From Paraconiothyrium sp. Pb-2020 (taxonomy: Eukaryota; Ascomycota; Dothideomycetes; Pleosporales; Didymosphaeriaceae), in the NCBI GenBank assembly GCA_022419385.1, contig JAJUBI010000005.1, forward strand, positions 2,108,001 through 2,172,000: 64,000 nucleotides of DNA, written 5' to 3'. Below are positions 22,372 to 34,830 of the stretch, one piece after another (within the stretch, counting starts at the first letter, position 1; each line of letters starts with the position of its first letter). The translations under genes and the position numbers were made by a program. The notes under the pieces are model-generated. The model was not told the origin of the DNA, searched no databases, and saw nothing but the letters and a program-made list of their open reading frames with translations.

Positions 22372-24603
22372 CGTGCCTTCGTTCAGAGTACCGCACAACG
22401 TGTGGAGGCTCAATTGGACGCTTGAGGAGGAAGCATGGGGGCTTGGTTGCAATTGTAGAGGCCCAGGAACTGTAGAAACGGTTTTTGAAGTAGACGAGAA
22501 CTCTTACGCCGAGTAGCTGGGATGCAAGAACAAGGAGTGTATATGAAAACTTCCATTGTCGGTCATTTACCTAAATGAAGTGCCGCAGCTCGTATCCCCC
22601 GCAGCCATCGATAGCAATCTGGAGTGGAGAAGCTACCCTGGTCAACACTGTGTTACAATTAGCCACATGCGGGTATATACCCTCCAAACGAATGATGTCG
22701 AGGCGGTTGGCCTCAAAACGGCAAGTACATGGCAATACCACTCATGCATTTTCTTAATGTGCCCTAGCTTACGCCCTTGCAGTTCTGCGATTGTGAAAAA
22801 CGGTTGCAGCCGATGCGCGTCGCCTAAAACCTATGAGCGCTTAAGCTTCCTGATAAAGGAACATTCCCTTCCTCGCATAGACGTCGAACCACTGGCTGGA
22901 TCCCGTTAACGCGTGAGATGGACGAACCGTATTATACCGAAGTTTTATGATAGCCCTTTCACTGTAATGGAACCAAATGCAAAGCGACACAAGCGAAAAC
23001 AGAGATACCTGCATGCTTGACTTACATGAAAGAGGATTGAACTTTAGCAAATACTCCAATGTAGATTGTGACATCTACAGTCCCTTGATTTGAAGCAGCT
23101 TTCTCCACGTTTATTGTACATTCCATGATGTGATCGAAGAATCAGTACGGATAGCTAGTGGGAGTGGCGATTGAGAAGGTAAACCTTCCCAGCCATTCTT
23201 CGAGAGAACACGATACTGCGGAGCGGGTTCAGCGAGTGATTATCTCAGACATTTGCTCTTCTGAGTAGTGAGCAAACGGAGAAGCTGCAGCGGCGGCCTA
23301 CATGCGTATCCTAGAGCTCGTTGATGCTGATCTTCGAAATCTTGAACATGTAGTGAAAGTTTGATTGATATGCGATGCCCTACAAATGAAGCCTATCGTG
23401 GCCCGAGAAGATCATAAAGAGACCGTTAAAGCAACTTCGCCACTGCGATTGTGGTACCTGGTATGCTTCGATACTTTCCAAATGTTACTAGGGAAAAGGA
23501 CGTAATAGCGAGTTAGTGGCAACGTTCCTTCTATCAGCCTTCGCAAAACCTCAGCAATAGTTCCATTTTTTTGCCCAGAGATTGCTGGCTGGGTCGTCTA
23601 GAAAAACTCAACGCGCACCCTGCCAAAATGTGGTGGTTGAGAACTATGGTGGCCGATCGGGTTTGAGAGTCTGGACATAAGTTTTCGAGTATAGGTGGCC
23701 CTGGCTGACAGCGTTTCCTAGTAGGTGTACTTTACATTAAGAATTTTACATACTGTAGAAGGTGCACAAATTTGCTCTATCTGCTACCTATCAAGTTGTG
23801 CTAGGAAGGCGCGACAAGTAGACAACATCCCTTTTGCAGTTGATATTAGGTTCGCAGCATGCAGACGTATTCCATTAACAAGAGCGTAATAATCTTTGAC
23901 TTCAAGACTTTTTCAATAAAGGCTTCCATTGCGGCTTTGATGCTCTGAGCGTAGAGGATCGTAGCTACATGTAGCTCTTGGTATAGACGAACGAGCCCAA
24001 CCGCAGCGAGGAACGGATTCACGTCGCCAATCTCAGCATGTAAGATGTAGGGATCGTGCCCGTCGATCTTCCCGTTGGCAATCAAGGCAGCAGCATAATT
24101 AATGTCGAAGTCGGCCTCTTCAATGATGTGTCAAGCCCATGATGTGTGGAGGGAAAAAATTATAGAGACGGAAGTAAACGATTGAAGACTTGTTGTAGCA
24201 ATCTCTCGGGTAGCTCAGAAACAGAGTCTTGGGTAATTCGCACACCAGCCGGAGAAGATGGAATTATATGGGATGGCAGCGGGACGGCATGTTTAGCTGG
24301 CTGTCAAGCGGTAGGTGAGAGAAAATACAGGACAAGAGGCATGCAGGCGTCGCCGAGATGCTCTCTGAGCGGCGCTGCCAGCCATTATTAGAAGCCATTA
24401 TTAGGGACCTCGAAAGTCAAACTAGAGGAGGGAAAGGGAGGTTGGAGAGGACAATGATTGCCAGCCCTAGAGCCCTAGAGCCCGAGGCGGCTACGTCACG
24501 TGGACTAGCGCGGTTTCGCCCGACTATAGCTACGGGAGCTTAAATGGTTCGCTCGAGTACGTATCATTAACATCGACCACCTTCCTCCCCACGCTCGGTC
24601 GCC
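22372..24603. other. 2.2-kb gene-poor region
   Basis: The left part is the alpha-galactosidase promoter. Apart from the possible minus-strand fragment at 23846-24125 and a short duplication (AGCCATTATTAG twice near 24378-24404), nothing is recognised. The last 100 bp lead into the Chs5 gene. Confidence 0.4.
23846..24125 (-). pseudogene. Possible exon or remnant of an unrecognised gene
   Basis: The minus strand reads EADFDINYAAALIANGK, then GHDPYILHAEIGDVNPFLAAVGLVRLYQELHVA, before ending at 23846. This is compositionally much more protein-like than its surroundings. A stop lies a few codons upstream, and an ATTGAAG acceptor-like site precedes the coherent part, so it may be a last exon whose upstream part is missing. 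The family is not recognised. Confidence 0.3.
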
Positions 24604-25876
24604 ATGCTTGTCTCCCTCACTGTCGGCAAGGTCGACGCGGGTGTCGCCGTGCTCCTGACAGAAGACAAACGCCTCGTACGCGCTGCCAGCCCAATTGCCT
24701 GCTGTCCCCTCCACAGGCGAACCCTTGTACATGGCCTCGTAGCTCACCCGCGCGCAGATCGAATTTCCCTCAATCCTCCTCCCGCCAGACATCTCCTCCG
24801 GTAGCATCGTAGATATAGAAGTCACCCGCAACGCTGAGAAAGAGTCGGACGAGGCTGCCAAGTTTCACGCGCTCCAGTCCAACATCTTCCGCACCTTTGG
24901 TCAACGCGAGCCCTCCGCGCCCGTCCTGCGTTGCCGCAATGCCACGCAGACTTCCGTAGTGCTCGAGTGGGATCCCATAGATATCGCCACGGCAGAACTC
25001 CGAAGCTTGACCTTGTATAGGAATGGCAGCAAGGCCGGCACAATACCTAGACCAACCGAAGTGCACAGCACCAAGCTCAGCGGGTTGGCTGTCGATACCG
25101 AATACGTATTCCACTTGGTACTGAGGACAAGCGCGGGTACTTTCAGCAGCGACAAGCTGAAGGTGCAGACACACAAGATGACAGATCTGTCAGGTATCAC
25201 CATTACCCCGGGTCACATGCCCGCTGCGCTGCGCGAATCTCTGCAAAGGGACGTGGAGGAGATTGGTGCTAAAATCGTGGACACAGTGAGGATTGATACT
25301 ACTCATTTTGTATGCACAGAAGGAAGGGGACCTGCTTGGGAGAAGGCTGTGGAGAACAACATTCCAGTCGTGGTGCCAGATTGGGTTAAAGGCTGCAAGC
25401 GAGACGGAAGAATCGTGGGTGTACGAGGCTACTACCTGAATGCGGACCCGCGACTACGATCAGTAGGCGGTGGAGCTAATCAATCACACTCATCGCACCA
25501 GCAAGGGGCCCATTCAGTTACCAGCCCCAGGACTGAAATCACACCGCCCACGCCGGACAGGCCAGTACATGAGCGAGATGACGATAATGCAGCACCGCCT
25601 CCACCTCCGCCGAAGGACGACAACGAGAAAAGTGATACTTCAGCTTCGCCGTCAATCTCGCCGGAACCGAAAGCAGTCACCGATGAGCAGAAAGCAAGGA
25701 CAGAAGACCTTAAGCCTACAGGGGATGAGTCAGATCACGACAGTGGGGATGAAAAGCGTGCGCCCGGGAACGAGCAAGCAGCCGACGCAGGTCTGCCTTC
25801 AAGAGAGAAGCCACCACCACCTACAGCAGAAGAGGACGATGATGACCAAGCAAGCTTTCAGGAAGTCCAGTTATAG
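24604..25876 (+). CDS. CHS5: Chitin biosynthesis protein Chs5 (exomer scaffold)
   Basis: Chs5 is the scaffold of exomer, the trans-Golgi coat that sends chitin synthase III to the cell surface. Exons are 24604-24675 and 24758-25876, phase 0, 396 residues. The N-terminus MLVSLTVGKVDAGVAVLLTEDKRL joined to IEFPSILLPP is the Chs5 dimerisation region. It is followed by a fibronectin type III domain (APVLRCRNATQTSVVLEW to VLRTSAG) and a BRCT domain (ITITPGHMPAAL to VVVPDWVKGCKRDGRI). Both are needed to bind Arf1. The last 130 residues are a disordered Pro/Asp/Glu-rich tail, shorter than in yeast. The domain order is diagnostic. Confidence 0.95.
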
Positions 25877-26088
25877 CAAGACTTCTAAGCTTTAAGCCCC
25901 AGGATGATGGATGACATGTTAGCGATTGGCGCCCAAAATCATCAAGCGGGTTATGATTGATGTTAACGTCTCATAATAAAGCTGGCACTGCAGCAATAGA
26001 GTCACTTTCGACAGCGCTGCACGCCGGTTCTAATGCAAGCCTTCTTCTCATGCATCATACATATTGAAATTGCTGACGTAGTGGTATC

Positions 26089-27979
26089 TTATACTCTCTC
26101 ATGCTCGTTCTCCTCCTCCCCATCCCTCCACTTCTTCCGCCACCATTTAAGCTTAAACCAATCTCCTAGCCCTTCATGCTGCCTTCTCTCCCCAAAGCCC
26201 CAAGTACCCCGCGTCTTCGCATCAGGAACTGGCAGCGCATCGGTATCAGAATTCGTCTCGTCCTCCGGATCCGGATGGTGTAATAATGACGCGTCGCTAT
26301 CCACAGGTCTCTTCCCTCTCGAAACGCTGCGATCGCGGGAGATGCCTAGCCCGGCACCATCGAACCACGATCGCCTCCGCATCTGGTTCAGCCAAGTACC
26401 TGAGTTGTTCTTGCGGCGCGCTGGTAGGGTGCCAGAGCGTGGTCTTCGTCCCAGGTCTACCGAGCGTCTGATTGGAGAGGGCACTGTGTCTCTATCGTTG
26501 AGCTCGTTCCAGATCTCGTTCGTTTCCTCTGAAATGGTCATTCTCCGTCTTCTTGGTGGTCTGCGAGCTGAAGGGCTTGCGCCTGGACTGTGCGATTGCT
26601 TGGTGCTTAATGACGGCCTCTTGTCTACGTGGTGGGCAACTGCAACTGCGGGACCAGTTGGCGCTCGAGCAAGCAGGGGCGTTCGTTCGTTGATGCTCTG
26701 TCGTTTTCGTTGCTCGGCAACAGCACCGTGGAGACCAGGGGGCTGTTCTTCAAGATCAACTGGGGACGTGGTCTCGTCCTCGAGAATACCGTGGACGAGA
26801 CCGATGCCAGGCGTGAGAGCTGCTTGTGGTATGGGAACATGGCCTTTGTGTCGTCCCACAACGGGCGAGGAGGGTTCTTCGTCGCTCTCCTCCAAACGCC
26901 AACTAAAACATACTACTCCGGCCAAGAGAATGGCTGTTCCAAGAGAGAGAAGGCCTGCGTGTAGATTCGATAACCTGGCCGATTGGTGGAAGTAGATCAA
27001 ACCGTCTATTATAGCGATGACATTGTAGACGCAGAATATGAGAGGATAAAGAACGCTTGTGCTGCAAAGCTTCAATCCGCGGTGCATATAATATAGCTGG
27101 GTCAAGGCGAAGGTAACAAGGCCAATGAGTATCATCCAAGATTCCCAACGGTTGAACTGGTTATGGCGATCGATGATAGTTCGAACCAGGAGCTCCACCG
27201 CACTCTTTGCAATCAGGAGAGAATGGGCGGAGAGAATCCCGCTGACACAGCCAAAGAAGATGCCTCGGACCAGCCTCAAGCGTGGTGTAGGGCGAGGATA
27301 TATGCGCTTCAGGAACCAGTTGGCGATAATCAGGGCCAGCACTACAACAAGGGTACCAAACATCCACAATAGAAATTGGGTACGGCCCAGTAGCCGTAGG
27401 AGCTGGTCCAGGTTATGGGATGGTTCGCTGATGGCTCCAAATATACCGATAAGGAGGGCTCCTCCCGCAACGAGTAGAGTACCAGCTAGGGAATGCCGCG
27501 TAAATGGCTCGCTCAAGACGACCGAAGCGCATATCGAATTAAAGACGAGGCCGGACTGCACATATCAGCACAGAGCTACTTCCAAGCAGTTGGAGAGCAT
27601 ACAGCTTGCAAAGTCGACAGTACAGGGAGCGGTAGGGTGGTGATCTGGATGGTGCTCCCCACGATATTCGCCACGACGAACATCAGCATGCCCAGCTATA
27701 CCAGTCAGCACAAGGCTCGTCGTCCGAATCATTGGGTGTCCTAACCTGCCACCTCCGGCGTTTGTAGGGCGGTCGCCGCTCATAATCGTCCTCCTTCTCT
27801 TCCTCAAGCAGATGTGATTTGCGCTGCAGGGTCAAGCCGATGCTCTGGATGCAGGTGGATGCCAGGCCGACGATTACTCCGACCTGATTAGTATTGTCAG
27901 TACAGGTTTCTATGTTGCACTCGTCTGCGCATCCGGGGCAGCTTACCGCAATGCTGGCGCCCGCGGAGAGCTCCACCAT
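26089..27979 (-). CDS. NIPA-type magnesium transporter (DUF803)
   Basis: NIPA proteins are multi-pass transporters for magnesium and related cations. Exons are 27947-27979, 27746-27883, 27603-27695 and 26089-27555, all phase 0, giving 576 residues. The introns are 63, 50 and 47 nt. About nine membrane segments occupy the first 320 residues. Family blocks include VGVIVGLASTCIQSIGL, PLPVLSTLQASGLVFNSICA (restored across intron 3), LVAGGALLIGIFGAISEP and VLYPLIFCVYNVIAIIDGLIYF. The remaining 250 residues are a cytosolic, disordered, Arg/Ser-rich tail typical of fungal members. It diverges from the V-ATPase E gene. Confidence 0.93.
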
Positions 27980-28503
27980 GTCGTTCCCGAAAGCTGTGGT
28001 CGCTCTATGTGGCTGCTACCTCGGGCGCAAATACATGCTGTATGCACAGGCGTATACGGGTTGGGGTTGCGAGCTATGCGTCCAGCGCAGCAGTATTTAC
28101 GGGTGCGTCACCGTGATAGTCGGCGACAGGCCACGGGACCGAGGATTGGGCGGCCGAATGCGGGCGGCAGGGATGCGCGATGTGATGATGTCGGCTGGAT
28201 CGATGCTTGCGGACTCGGTGCACACGGTGCGTAGCTGTGTAGAGGAGGACAGTCGAGTTGCACTGTTGGAGACGACTGTTGCGAAACTGTTGATGTATGT
28301 GTTTGAGCAACGGCACCCCGTCGCTGGTTGTACCTTGCTAGCCCATCCCGGCGTAATCGCGGGCGCCTTCGAGCTGTGGCTTGACTTGACCTCACATCCC
28401 AGGTCCCCAAGCTCCAGCTCCACCGCCAGCGACCGCCTTCCTACCTGCACCGCTGCAGCAACTACACAGACCGCACCTAGCAGCACACCTGTCGAACCGC
28501 CGC
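27980..28503. promoter_or_regulatory. Divergent promoter region, NIPA / V-ATPase E
   Basis: These 524 bp separate two opposite start codons. Long open frames here (for example 27894-28541, +) look non-coding and simply reflect GC content. I see no obvious TATA box. Confidence 0.45.
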
Positions 28504-29321
28504 CATGTCGCAAATACACGCCCTCTCCGACGACCAGGTAAGCTGTCCCCTTCTCGAGTGCTTGCTGCAGGGCTCCCCGCCATACGTCAACAGCTACTAA
28601 TGCGTCACCCTGTCAGGTCGCCGGCGAGCTGAAGAAGATGACGGCCTTCATCAAGCAGGAGGCCATGGAGAAGGCCAACGAGATTCGCCTCAAGGCCGAC
28701 GAGGAATTCGCAATCGAGAAATCCAAGCTCGTCCGCCAGGAAACCGCTGCCATCGACTCGTCCTACGAGAAGAAGTTCAAGCAGGCCAGCATGTCGCAGC
28801 AAATCACCCGCTCCACCGTTTCCAACAAGTCGCGAATAAGGATTCTGTCCGCCCGCCAAGAGCTGCTGGACAGATTGTTTGAGGACGCGGGCAAGAAGCT
28901 GGGCGAGGTATCGAAGAACAAGGGCAAATACCAGGACATATTGAAGAATCTGATACTAGAGGGCGCATATGCGCTCAACGAAGACAAGCTCCAGGTCCAG
29001 GCGAGGAAGGCCGACTATGACGTGGTAAAGAAGGCCATCGAGGACGCTCAGACAGAGTACAAGAAGAAGATCAACAAGGACGTTGCCATTACTGTCAACG
29101 AGAGCGACCCGTTGCCAGAGGGATCGTGAGTGGATCACTTCATTATACATGTACAGTTCTAACAGGACAGGTCTGGCGGCGTTATTATTGCTGGCACCGG
29201 CGGAAAGATCGACATCAACAACACCTTCGACGAGCGACTCAAGATCCTCGAGACCGACGCATTGCCCAGTATCAGAGTCACGCTGTTTGGTGATAACCAG
29301 AACAGGAAGTTCCGCGACTGA
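28504..29321 (+). CDS. VMA4: V-type proton ATPase subunit E
   Basis: Subunit E forms the peripheral stalks that link the V1 motor to the membrane sector of the vacuolar proton pump. Exons are 28504-28536, 28617-29125 and 29171-29321, summing to 693 nt (230 residues). The typical start MSQIHALSDDQ joins VAGELKKMTAFIKQEA. A long charged coiled-coil helix follows (KANEIRLKADEEFAIEKSKL). The C-terminal globular domain carries SGGVIIAGTGGKI, a family hallmark completed at the second splice, and NNTFDERLKI. The end (GDNQNRKFRD) and length match fungal Vma4. Confidence 0.97.
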
Positions 29322-29841
29322 GTGGTTCACATTCCGGGGGTGTTTCTCCGACCATCGGAGCTCCGAGTATTCGCTTTCTAGCATACAACGGCGGCTACAG
29401 ATGAGGCTTATGGCGATATCAGCTTTACAGCTTATGGCCTCCATGTCGCATGTATATGCATATGCGAAGGATCCGACCTTTGAAGCTGTTTGTAGAATAT
29501 CTGGGTGATTAGCGGTCTAATCTGTATACACCAACCTCATGTCTCTCTGCACGCTTGTGAACTATCTGCTGATCGTATTCAAGACAAAGCACACATAATA
29601 CAAACTCCATTCGGCGGTCTGAATGATATCAGCGACAAAAGAAGCAGCAGTAGAGACGAAGCTCGCTCAGTGACTCCAATTGCACGCAGTGCAAAAACAA
29701 TCGTCGTGATGCGTCGAGCTCTTGTTCAAGCCAGAAGTAAAGGAAGGTCAAGCACGGAGTCGCACTGAGAGTCCAACGCAATACGGCGGCTACAGACAAG
29801 TTCTTGGTCACACCCGAAAACGTAAAAAGAATCGTCTGAAC
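29322..29841. other. Intergenic region between V-ATPase E and tRNA-Arg
   Basis: It holds the V-ATPase E 3' flank and the downstream side of the tRNA gene. Nothing else was recognised. On the minus strand, runs of T just past the tRNA 3' end (29827-29832 as AAAAAG on +) fit an RNA polymerase III stop. Confidence 0.45.
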
Positions 29842-29941
29842 TGATCGCGGCAGGGATCGAACCTGCAATCTCTTGATTTCTGATCCCTAGTTGCCAGGGG
29901 CCGGATCGTAGTCAAGCGCCTTGCCATTGGGCCACGCGACC
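29842..29941 (-). tRNA. tRNA-Arg(ACG) with a 28-nt intron
   Basis: Read on the minus strand, GGTCGCG at the 5' end pairs with CGCGATC before discriminator A, allowing one G-U. The D-arm contains the A-box-like TGGCCCAATGG. The T-arm has GCAGG-TTCGATC-CCTGC with B box GGTTCGATCCC. The anticodon stem CTTGA pairs with TCAAG. The loop reads C-T-A-C-G-A then the intron then A, so the anticodon is ACG and the intron (29878-29905) sits after position 37, the standard nuclear site. ACG decodes CGU and, as inosine, CGC/CGA. Confidence 0.88.
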
Positions 29942-31854
29942 ATCGTGTCGTTGTGGTGCATGGCGAGTTTACTGTATACATAAAGCTTGCAAAAGAAAAT
30001 GTCAGGCGCTCGTCCGTTCCTACATCTAACCGGAATTGCTTCGTCCAAGGCCTTTGCAAACTTAGCGCTAACTGAGTACAAATTTGCATGCAGAATATTT
30101 TTTCTCCACGCGCCACTACGCTGGCGCTATCAAAAGAACTGACTGTCGATGCCCTTTACTCCTTCCGTACACAAAGCGCTAATGCACGAATGGACAGCCG
30201 TTTCAAGTCCCCATTGTGGATCCTCTTTCGGGCGGCACAGCCTTTCCCACTCATATCGAACTTCATGAACATCGACTCAGAAGCAAATGTGAACCCAATT
30301 CATCATGAGGAATTGACGGTGTCTCTGTCACACTTCTTTCATTTTCGCGATCGCAGGATGGGGGCCTTGACCGGTAGACTGAAGGGGATCGCTCTTGCGA
30401 ATGCGCCGCTTTCACACAGTGCGGATTATGCTGGGCGCACAAAAACCTCTTTTCGTACGGCCACCACTTCATGGGCGGTAATTCTGCCCATACTGCATGG
30501 CCTTTTCCCCTCTTAGCTGTGGTCGGTCGGCATAAGCAATATCACGATAAAGATTAGTAGTAGGTTGACTCACTCTCCATCGAAAGTGCAGGCGGACATA
30601 AGAGAGAACAGCAAGCCCAGATCATAGCCGAAATCTAATAAAACGAGCTAAAAGAGCGATAGTCTGGCGAGGTGAAGAAGTCGAGCACAACAGGAACTGC
30701 GGTGGGTATCAATCTTCCTCACTATCTGCAGGATCTGCAATTTTTTTAATAGCAAAGACGCTGATCACGTACATGAGAACCTCCGCTCTCCAGGTATGGG
30801 CCGCCCACTGGAGATCAGTCAGTAACCTCTTCAGCCGCTCATGGTGGACAAAGGCATGGACACGACAGGAGCAAGATGACGGTTCTACCGCAGCATTTCT
30901 TCGATAAGGCGTGGCAATTTAAGGCGCCAATGTACAGCATGTTCTTGTGCAGCGCAGGAAATCGCGACATAGAGGTGGAGAATTGGAAAGAGCTATGGTG
31001 CGATGGTGTCGTTGTTAGATACCATTGAGAGCCATAGCGTACTACAAGGGTGCGATACACGGTGTAGGAGTTTTGTCTGTGCAAAGGACGAACGTTTTCA
31101 TGGGTTGCCTCACTGTATCACCGGCTCCAAAACGAGGGATTCGAGGTATCCAGCTGCTTCACCGATTTCTATTGGTATGAAAAGGTCGAGTATCAATTCC
31201 GTACCGACTTCCAAGAATGTCTCCGATGAGGGCTTCTGCGTAGGTCTCCACGATACAATGTGCGCCTCCAGCACGCGCATCGTGGCTAATGCGTGGAGGG
31301 CTGGTCACGACGGCAGCTCCCCGCACGGGCTGGACTTCCTACCCATCTCTACAACTGAATCGCTACACCGCACTGTATCTACGATGGCTTACTTTCGCTA
31401 CACCCACCAAACTAGCATGCCACCAGCCCGAAAGGGTAAACCAATCCCGATGACGTGATTGGCCAGCGCAGGCGAACGACATCACTGCCTCTGCGCCTCT
31501 ACCATCACCCGTATGCACACAGTGCACTCTGTATACCACTTCGGTCATTCTAGTGATGGAAAGGCCGCGATCCACAAGCGTGTGAGCCACCGAAGTGCCT
31601 CCTGAATCCGGTAAGGTAAGCAGTAGCGCTTCAGCGTAGTCCAGTCGTCCAGGATGGACGCGTGCGGAGCCGCTGGTTCGTGTGGATAAGATACAGCGGA
31701 TGGTAGTATCCGCGGCATGCATGTGTTGTCTTAGAGCGAGGTATAAAGGCCCCTTTATCCTTTGCAAGTGTCTACTTGCACACTCTTCACTTCTTCGCTC
31801 TAGAACGATTCCGCCAAACGAGCAGAGCGTTTCCCTATTCCTCAATAACTTACC
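29942..31854. other. 1.9-kb gene-poor region
   Basis: No coding family, RNA gene or mobile-element signature was recognised. Frames at 30088-30516 (+) and 31363-31845 (-) look non-coding. The last 115 bp carry the cupin gene's promoter. Confidence 0.4.
31742..31747 (+). promoter_or_regulatory. TATA box of the cupin gene
   Basis: TATAAA lies 113 bp upstream of the ATG at 31855. A pyrimidine-rich leader (CTTCACTTCTTCGCTCT) follows, as is usual for regulated fungal genes. Confidence 0.6.
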
Positions 31855-32320
31855 ATGTCTTCACCAGCGATGCACCACTACCCCAATGCACAAAAGGAAT
31901 ACAAGCCCCCGCTGATCGCAAACGAGAATGCGTACCTCGGCGATGTCTTCTCCAGGTCCGTTCTATTGTAGTCCTCTCCCGCCTCACTACCCTAAACTCC
32001 GCCAGCGACAAGATTCGCCCAGAAACGCCCATCTCAGCAGGATTTTACCGTCTCGAGAAAGGCACACCACTCGAGTACACCTACACTTATGACGAGATGA
32101 AGATCATCGTTGAAGGGTCCTTCACGATTTCAGACGAGACGGGCAAGAAGGTCAATGCCAAGCCAGGTAAGTATCGGAGTACATCTGAGTGTCGATACGT
32201 GATTGCTGATTAAGAGAAGGTGACGTTTTCTTCTTCCCCAAGGGAAGCAAGATCACGTTTACGACAGATGATTATGGACTGGCGTTCTTCACGGGGCAGA
32301 GGAAAGAGGGTGCATTGTAG
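31855..32320 (+). CDS. Small cupin-domain protein, EutQ/DUF861-like
   Basis: Cupins of this type are small beta-barrel proteins of largely unknown function; some bind metals or small ligands. Exons are 31855-31955, 32006-32166 and 32220-32320, summing to 363 nt (120 residues). Introns of 50 and 53 nt have good signals. After a 30-residue lead come the cupin strands: RPETPISAGFYRLEKGTPLEYTY, DEMKIIVEGSFTISDETGKK, then after the second splice GDVFFFPKGSKITFTTDDYGLAFF. The classical His/Glu metal ligands of cupin motif 1 are not obvious, so it may bind something other than a metal. There is no signal peptide. Confidence 0.88.
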
Positions 32321-33361
32321 AGGCCCGAAAGCTGATACCATGATTCAAAGTGGGTTTCGTATGTTGTACGACATGATCATCCGATGGTCAAGTTTAGGTC
32401 AAGTTTATAAAGGGAGGGTCGCTGAACATATCGTATCTGGTTGCAACACTCATCTCACTAGTGCCTTAAGACTATTACATTATATGTAAAGAGCGCCATT
32501 AGAAGATTTGCTGTGATTAATCTGTCAATTGGAACATAAGACCCATAACTCCGCCGTCCAGAGTTCCCAGCAATGAGTCGTACCAGTATTGCTAACGCCG
32601 TTGTCGTCAGGCCATGGTAAGCTATGTATAGACAAGACGCCACTAACTTGCAGTATTGACAGACACTCAATGTCGGCTGTCTTACCACGGCTTTGGTGTT
32701 GCGCTGTTCAGACTCTCAGCGTAAGTGAGCAACGATGATCTCGGGAGTCTCTGTGAGCGCAGCATTGGTCCGTAAAATACATATGCATGAAGGGCGGAGT
32801 GGGATCCAGTTTCCGCCGATGAAACTGTAGATTGCACGGGCAGCGCACTGCCACGAACGGACTCAATGAGCGTCATCAACGAGATCTATATCATACTTCG
32901 GAGACTGGAACAAAGGCGGGCACGCAGAACATGATTGTGCCTACCTCGGAGAGGAACCGCAGGCGTACGTACACAGTTGCCCCAGATCTGCGCGCACAGC
33001 CACAGCGTGCGTGGCACAGTGGCTCCTGGTTCGGCCCCGCGGTCCCTGCAGGTGCATGAAACGTTTGACCTAAATTAAACCGGATTCGCAACGTTATTAG
33101 CACATCTTCATTTGACGGCTGCGCATCTTCCTCGTCACTCGTTTTGCCCTCGTTCACGCACTGCGAGATGCAGACGGCAAGCTGCGTCGCCTCGTCCCCA
33201 CCCTCTTCATTCCGAACCTATCTTTGTACCGTGCGTCGTGCTACTGAGTACTGACTGAGCACTTGTTGGGCACAGCCTCGCCCGCCCGCCCAACCTGCCA
33301 CCTACCACCTGCTAACTTCCTTTGACTCCTCTTCTCTGTTCTTTCTTTCCTTACAAACCTC
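32321..33361. other. Intergenic region, 1 kb
   Basis: It holds the cupin 3' flank and the promoter and pyrimidine-rich leader (about 33290-33361) of the fibroin-3-like gene. No other feature was recognised. Confidence 0.45.
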
Positions 33362-34830
33362 ATGGCTTCGACAGTTGTTTTGCGCTCGCTGCTGGCGGCG
33401 CGCAATCCGCTGGATGATGCCAAAGACACTCTCTCGTCATGGGATAAGTGCATGGCCAAAAACTACTGCAAGTCCGTAACCATCGAATAGTCTTGTTCCG
33501 TTCGGCTTAGTGGCTAACGCATGACAGATGGCCTGTCATTGTCGCTATCATTGTGGGCGGAATCATTGTCCTCTCGGTCGTCCTGTGCATAGCGCGATGT
33601 GTATGCTGTGGCGCAGAATTGGCATGTTGCTGCTTCAAATGCTGCACCTGCTGCTGTCCTTCGGGAGGGCGATCAGGCCACAAGCGTGTGAAGACCCCTC
33701 CGCCTCGTCCGTACGATGCCTCAGCCTACTCGGGAGCTCTACCGCCGGCTCCTATGGATTCGCGACCGTTAAACCAGCAATACCGGTCGCATGCCGCTCC
33801 GACCTTCAATCCAGCGCCAGCACCTACATTTAACCCAGCACCTTCCGTAGCTTCGTACAATACCGCACCGAAGCCCGAAGCGCCTCAATTTGCAAGATTC
33901 GATGCTCATGCGCCACCAGCAAACGAAGATGCTCTACCCGCGATGCCGAGCTGGGGAGACGCGAAGACGACGCATGTTGAAGAAGAAGTCATTCCTGAGA
34001 AGCGGGATGATGTGGAAATGGATAGGCTGGACCATAACGGAATTATGGCTGGGACGTCACTGGCAGCGGTAGCAGCTGGTGGGGCGGCGCGAAGGTCTCC
34101 AGGTGGCGCCAAATCCCCAGTGCAACGCATTCAGGCGGAAGAAGGATACGGTTATTCTCAAGGCGGCTATCAGGATAGTGCCTACGCGAACAATGCGCCG
34201 CGCCGCAGCCCCTCAAACGCCCCTAGCGGTTACAGCAGTGCATATAGCCAAAATCAGGACGGTTACCGTGGTGCGTCGCCCGTGAACCCGTCGCTGTCTC
34301 CTCCGCCTCTATACGGGGCGGGGACCGGCTACGCGCAGAATCAACAATATGATCGGCGATCACCAGGCCCGGGAGGATACAATTCATCATCACGGCGCTC
34401 GCCAGGTCCAGGCTACGATCAATATGGGCAATATGACCAACAGCAACAGTATGGCCAGCAGAACCCGTCACGCACGCCGCCACCGTTGAACACCAACAAC
34501 TATGGATACAACAACAACGAGTACAGCCCCAGGGAGGTGTCACCAGTGAGTCCCCACGGCAATGGCATGTACAATAGCGGACCACCTGCTGCACTTGTAC
34601 CTGGGAGAGAACCATCACCAGTATATGCGCCGTCCGGCTCGACGAGATTCGAGCCTCCTTCCCAGTCTGCATCTCCTGCACCTGCTTACCCCGGACAACA
34701 GACATATGGATCTACAGAGGCCTCAGCACATGCACAGCAGCCATATCGAGCTTATACCCCTGCTCAGACGCAGGATCAAGGATATGGCGTTCCTAGGAAG
34801 GCAGTAGATGGGTCTTGGAAGGAGGTGTAG
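33362..34830 (+). CDS. Fibroin-3-related-like single-pass membrane protein
   Basis: The function of this fungal group is not established. Exons are 33362-33471 and 33528-34830, summing to 1413 nt (470 residues), joined at NYCK-WPVIVA. A short N-terminal part (ARNPLDDAKDTLSSWDKCMAKNYCKW) precedes one membrane segment (WPVIVAIIVGGIIVLSVVLC). This is followed at once by a Cys-rich patch (CVCCGAEL, CCCFKCCTCCC), which is a likely palmitoylation or metal site. The remaining 390 residues are a disordered tail rich in Pro, Gln, Tyr, Ser and Asn with repeated SPGPGY/G and YGQY units. The architecture resembles proteins annotated as fibroin-3 related in ascomycetes. It could be a cell-wall or cortical sensor, but this is inference. 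Confidence 0.78.

Noticed and set aside
27894..28541. 215-codon + frame covering the NIPA/V-ATPase promoter
   Set aside because: It overlaps the first exon of NIPA on the other strand and the V-ATPase start in another frame; the sequence has no domain character.
29388..29796. 14-bp direct repeat (ACGGCGGCTACAGA) near the tRNA
   Set aside because: It looked like a possible target-site or LTR trace, but a 14-bp repeat is expected several times by chance in 64 kb and no element lies between the copies.
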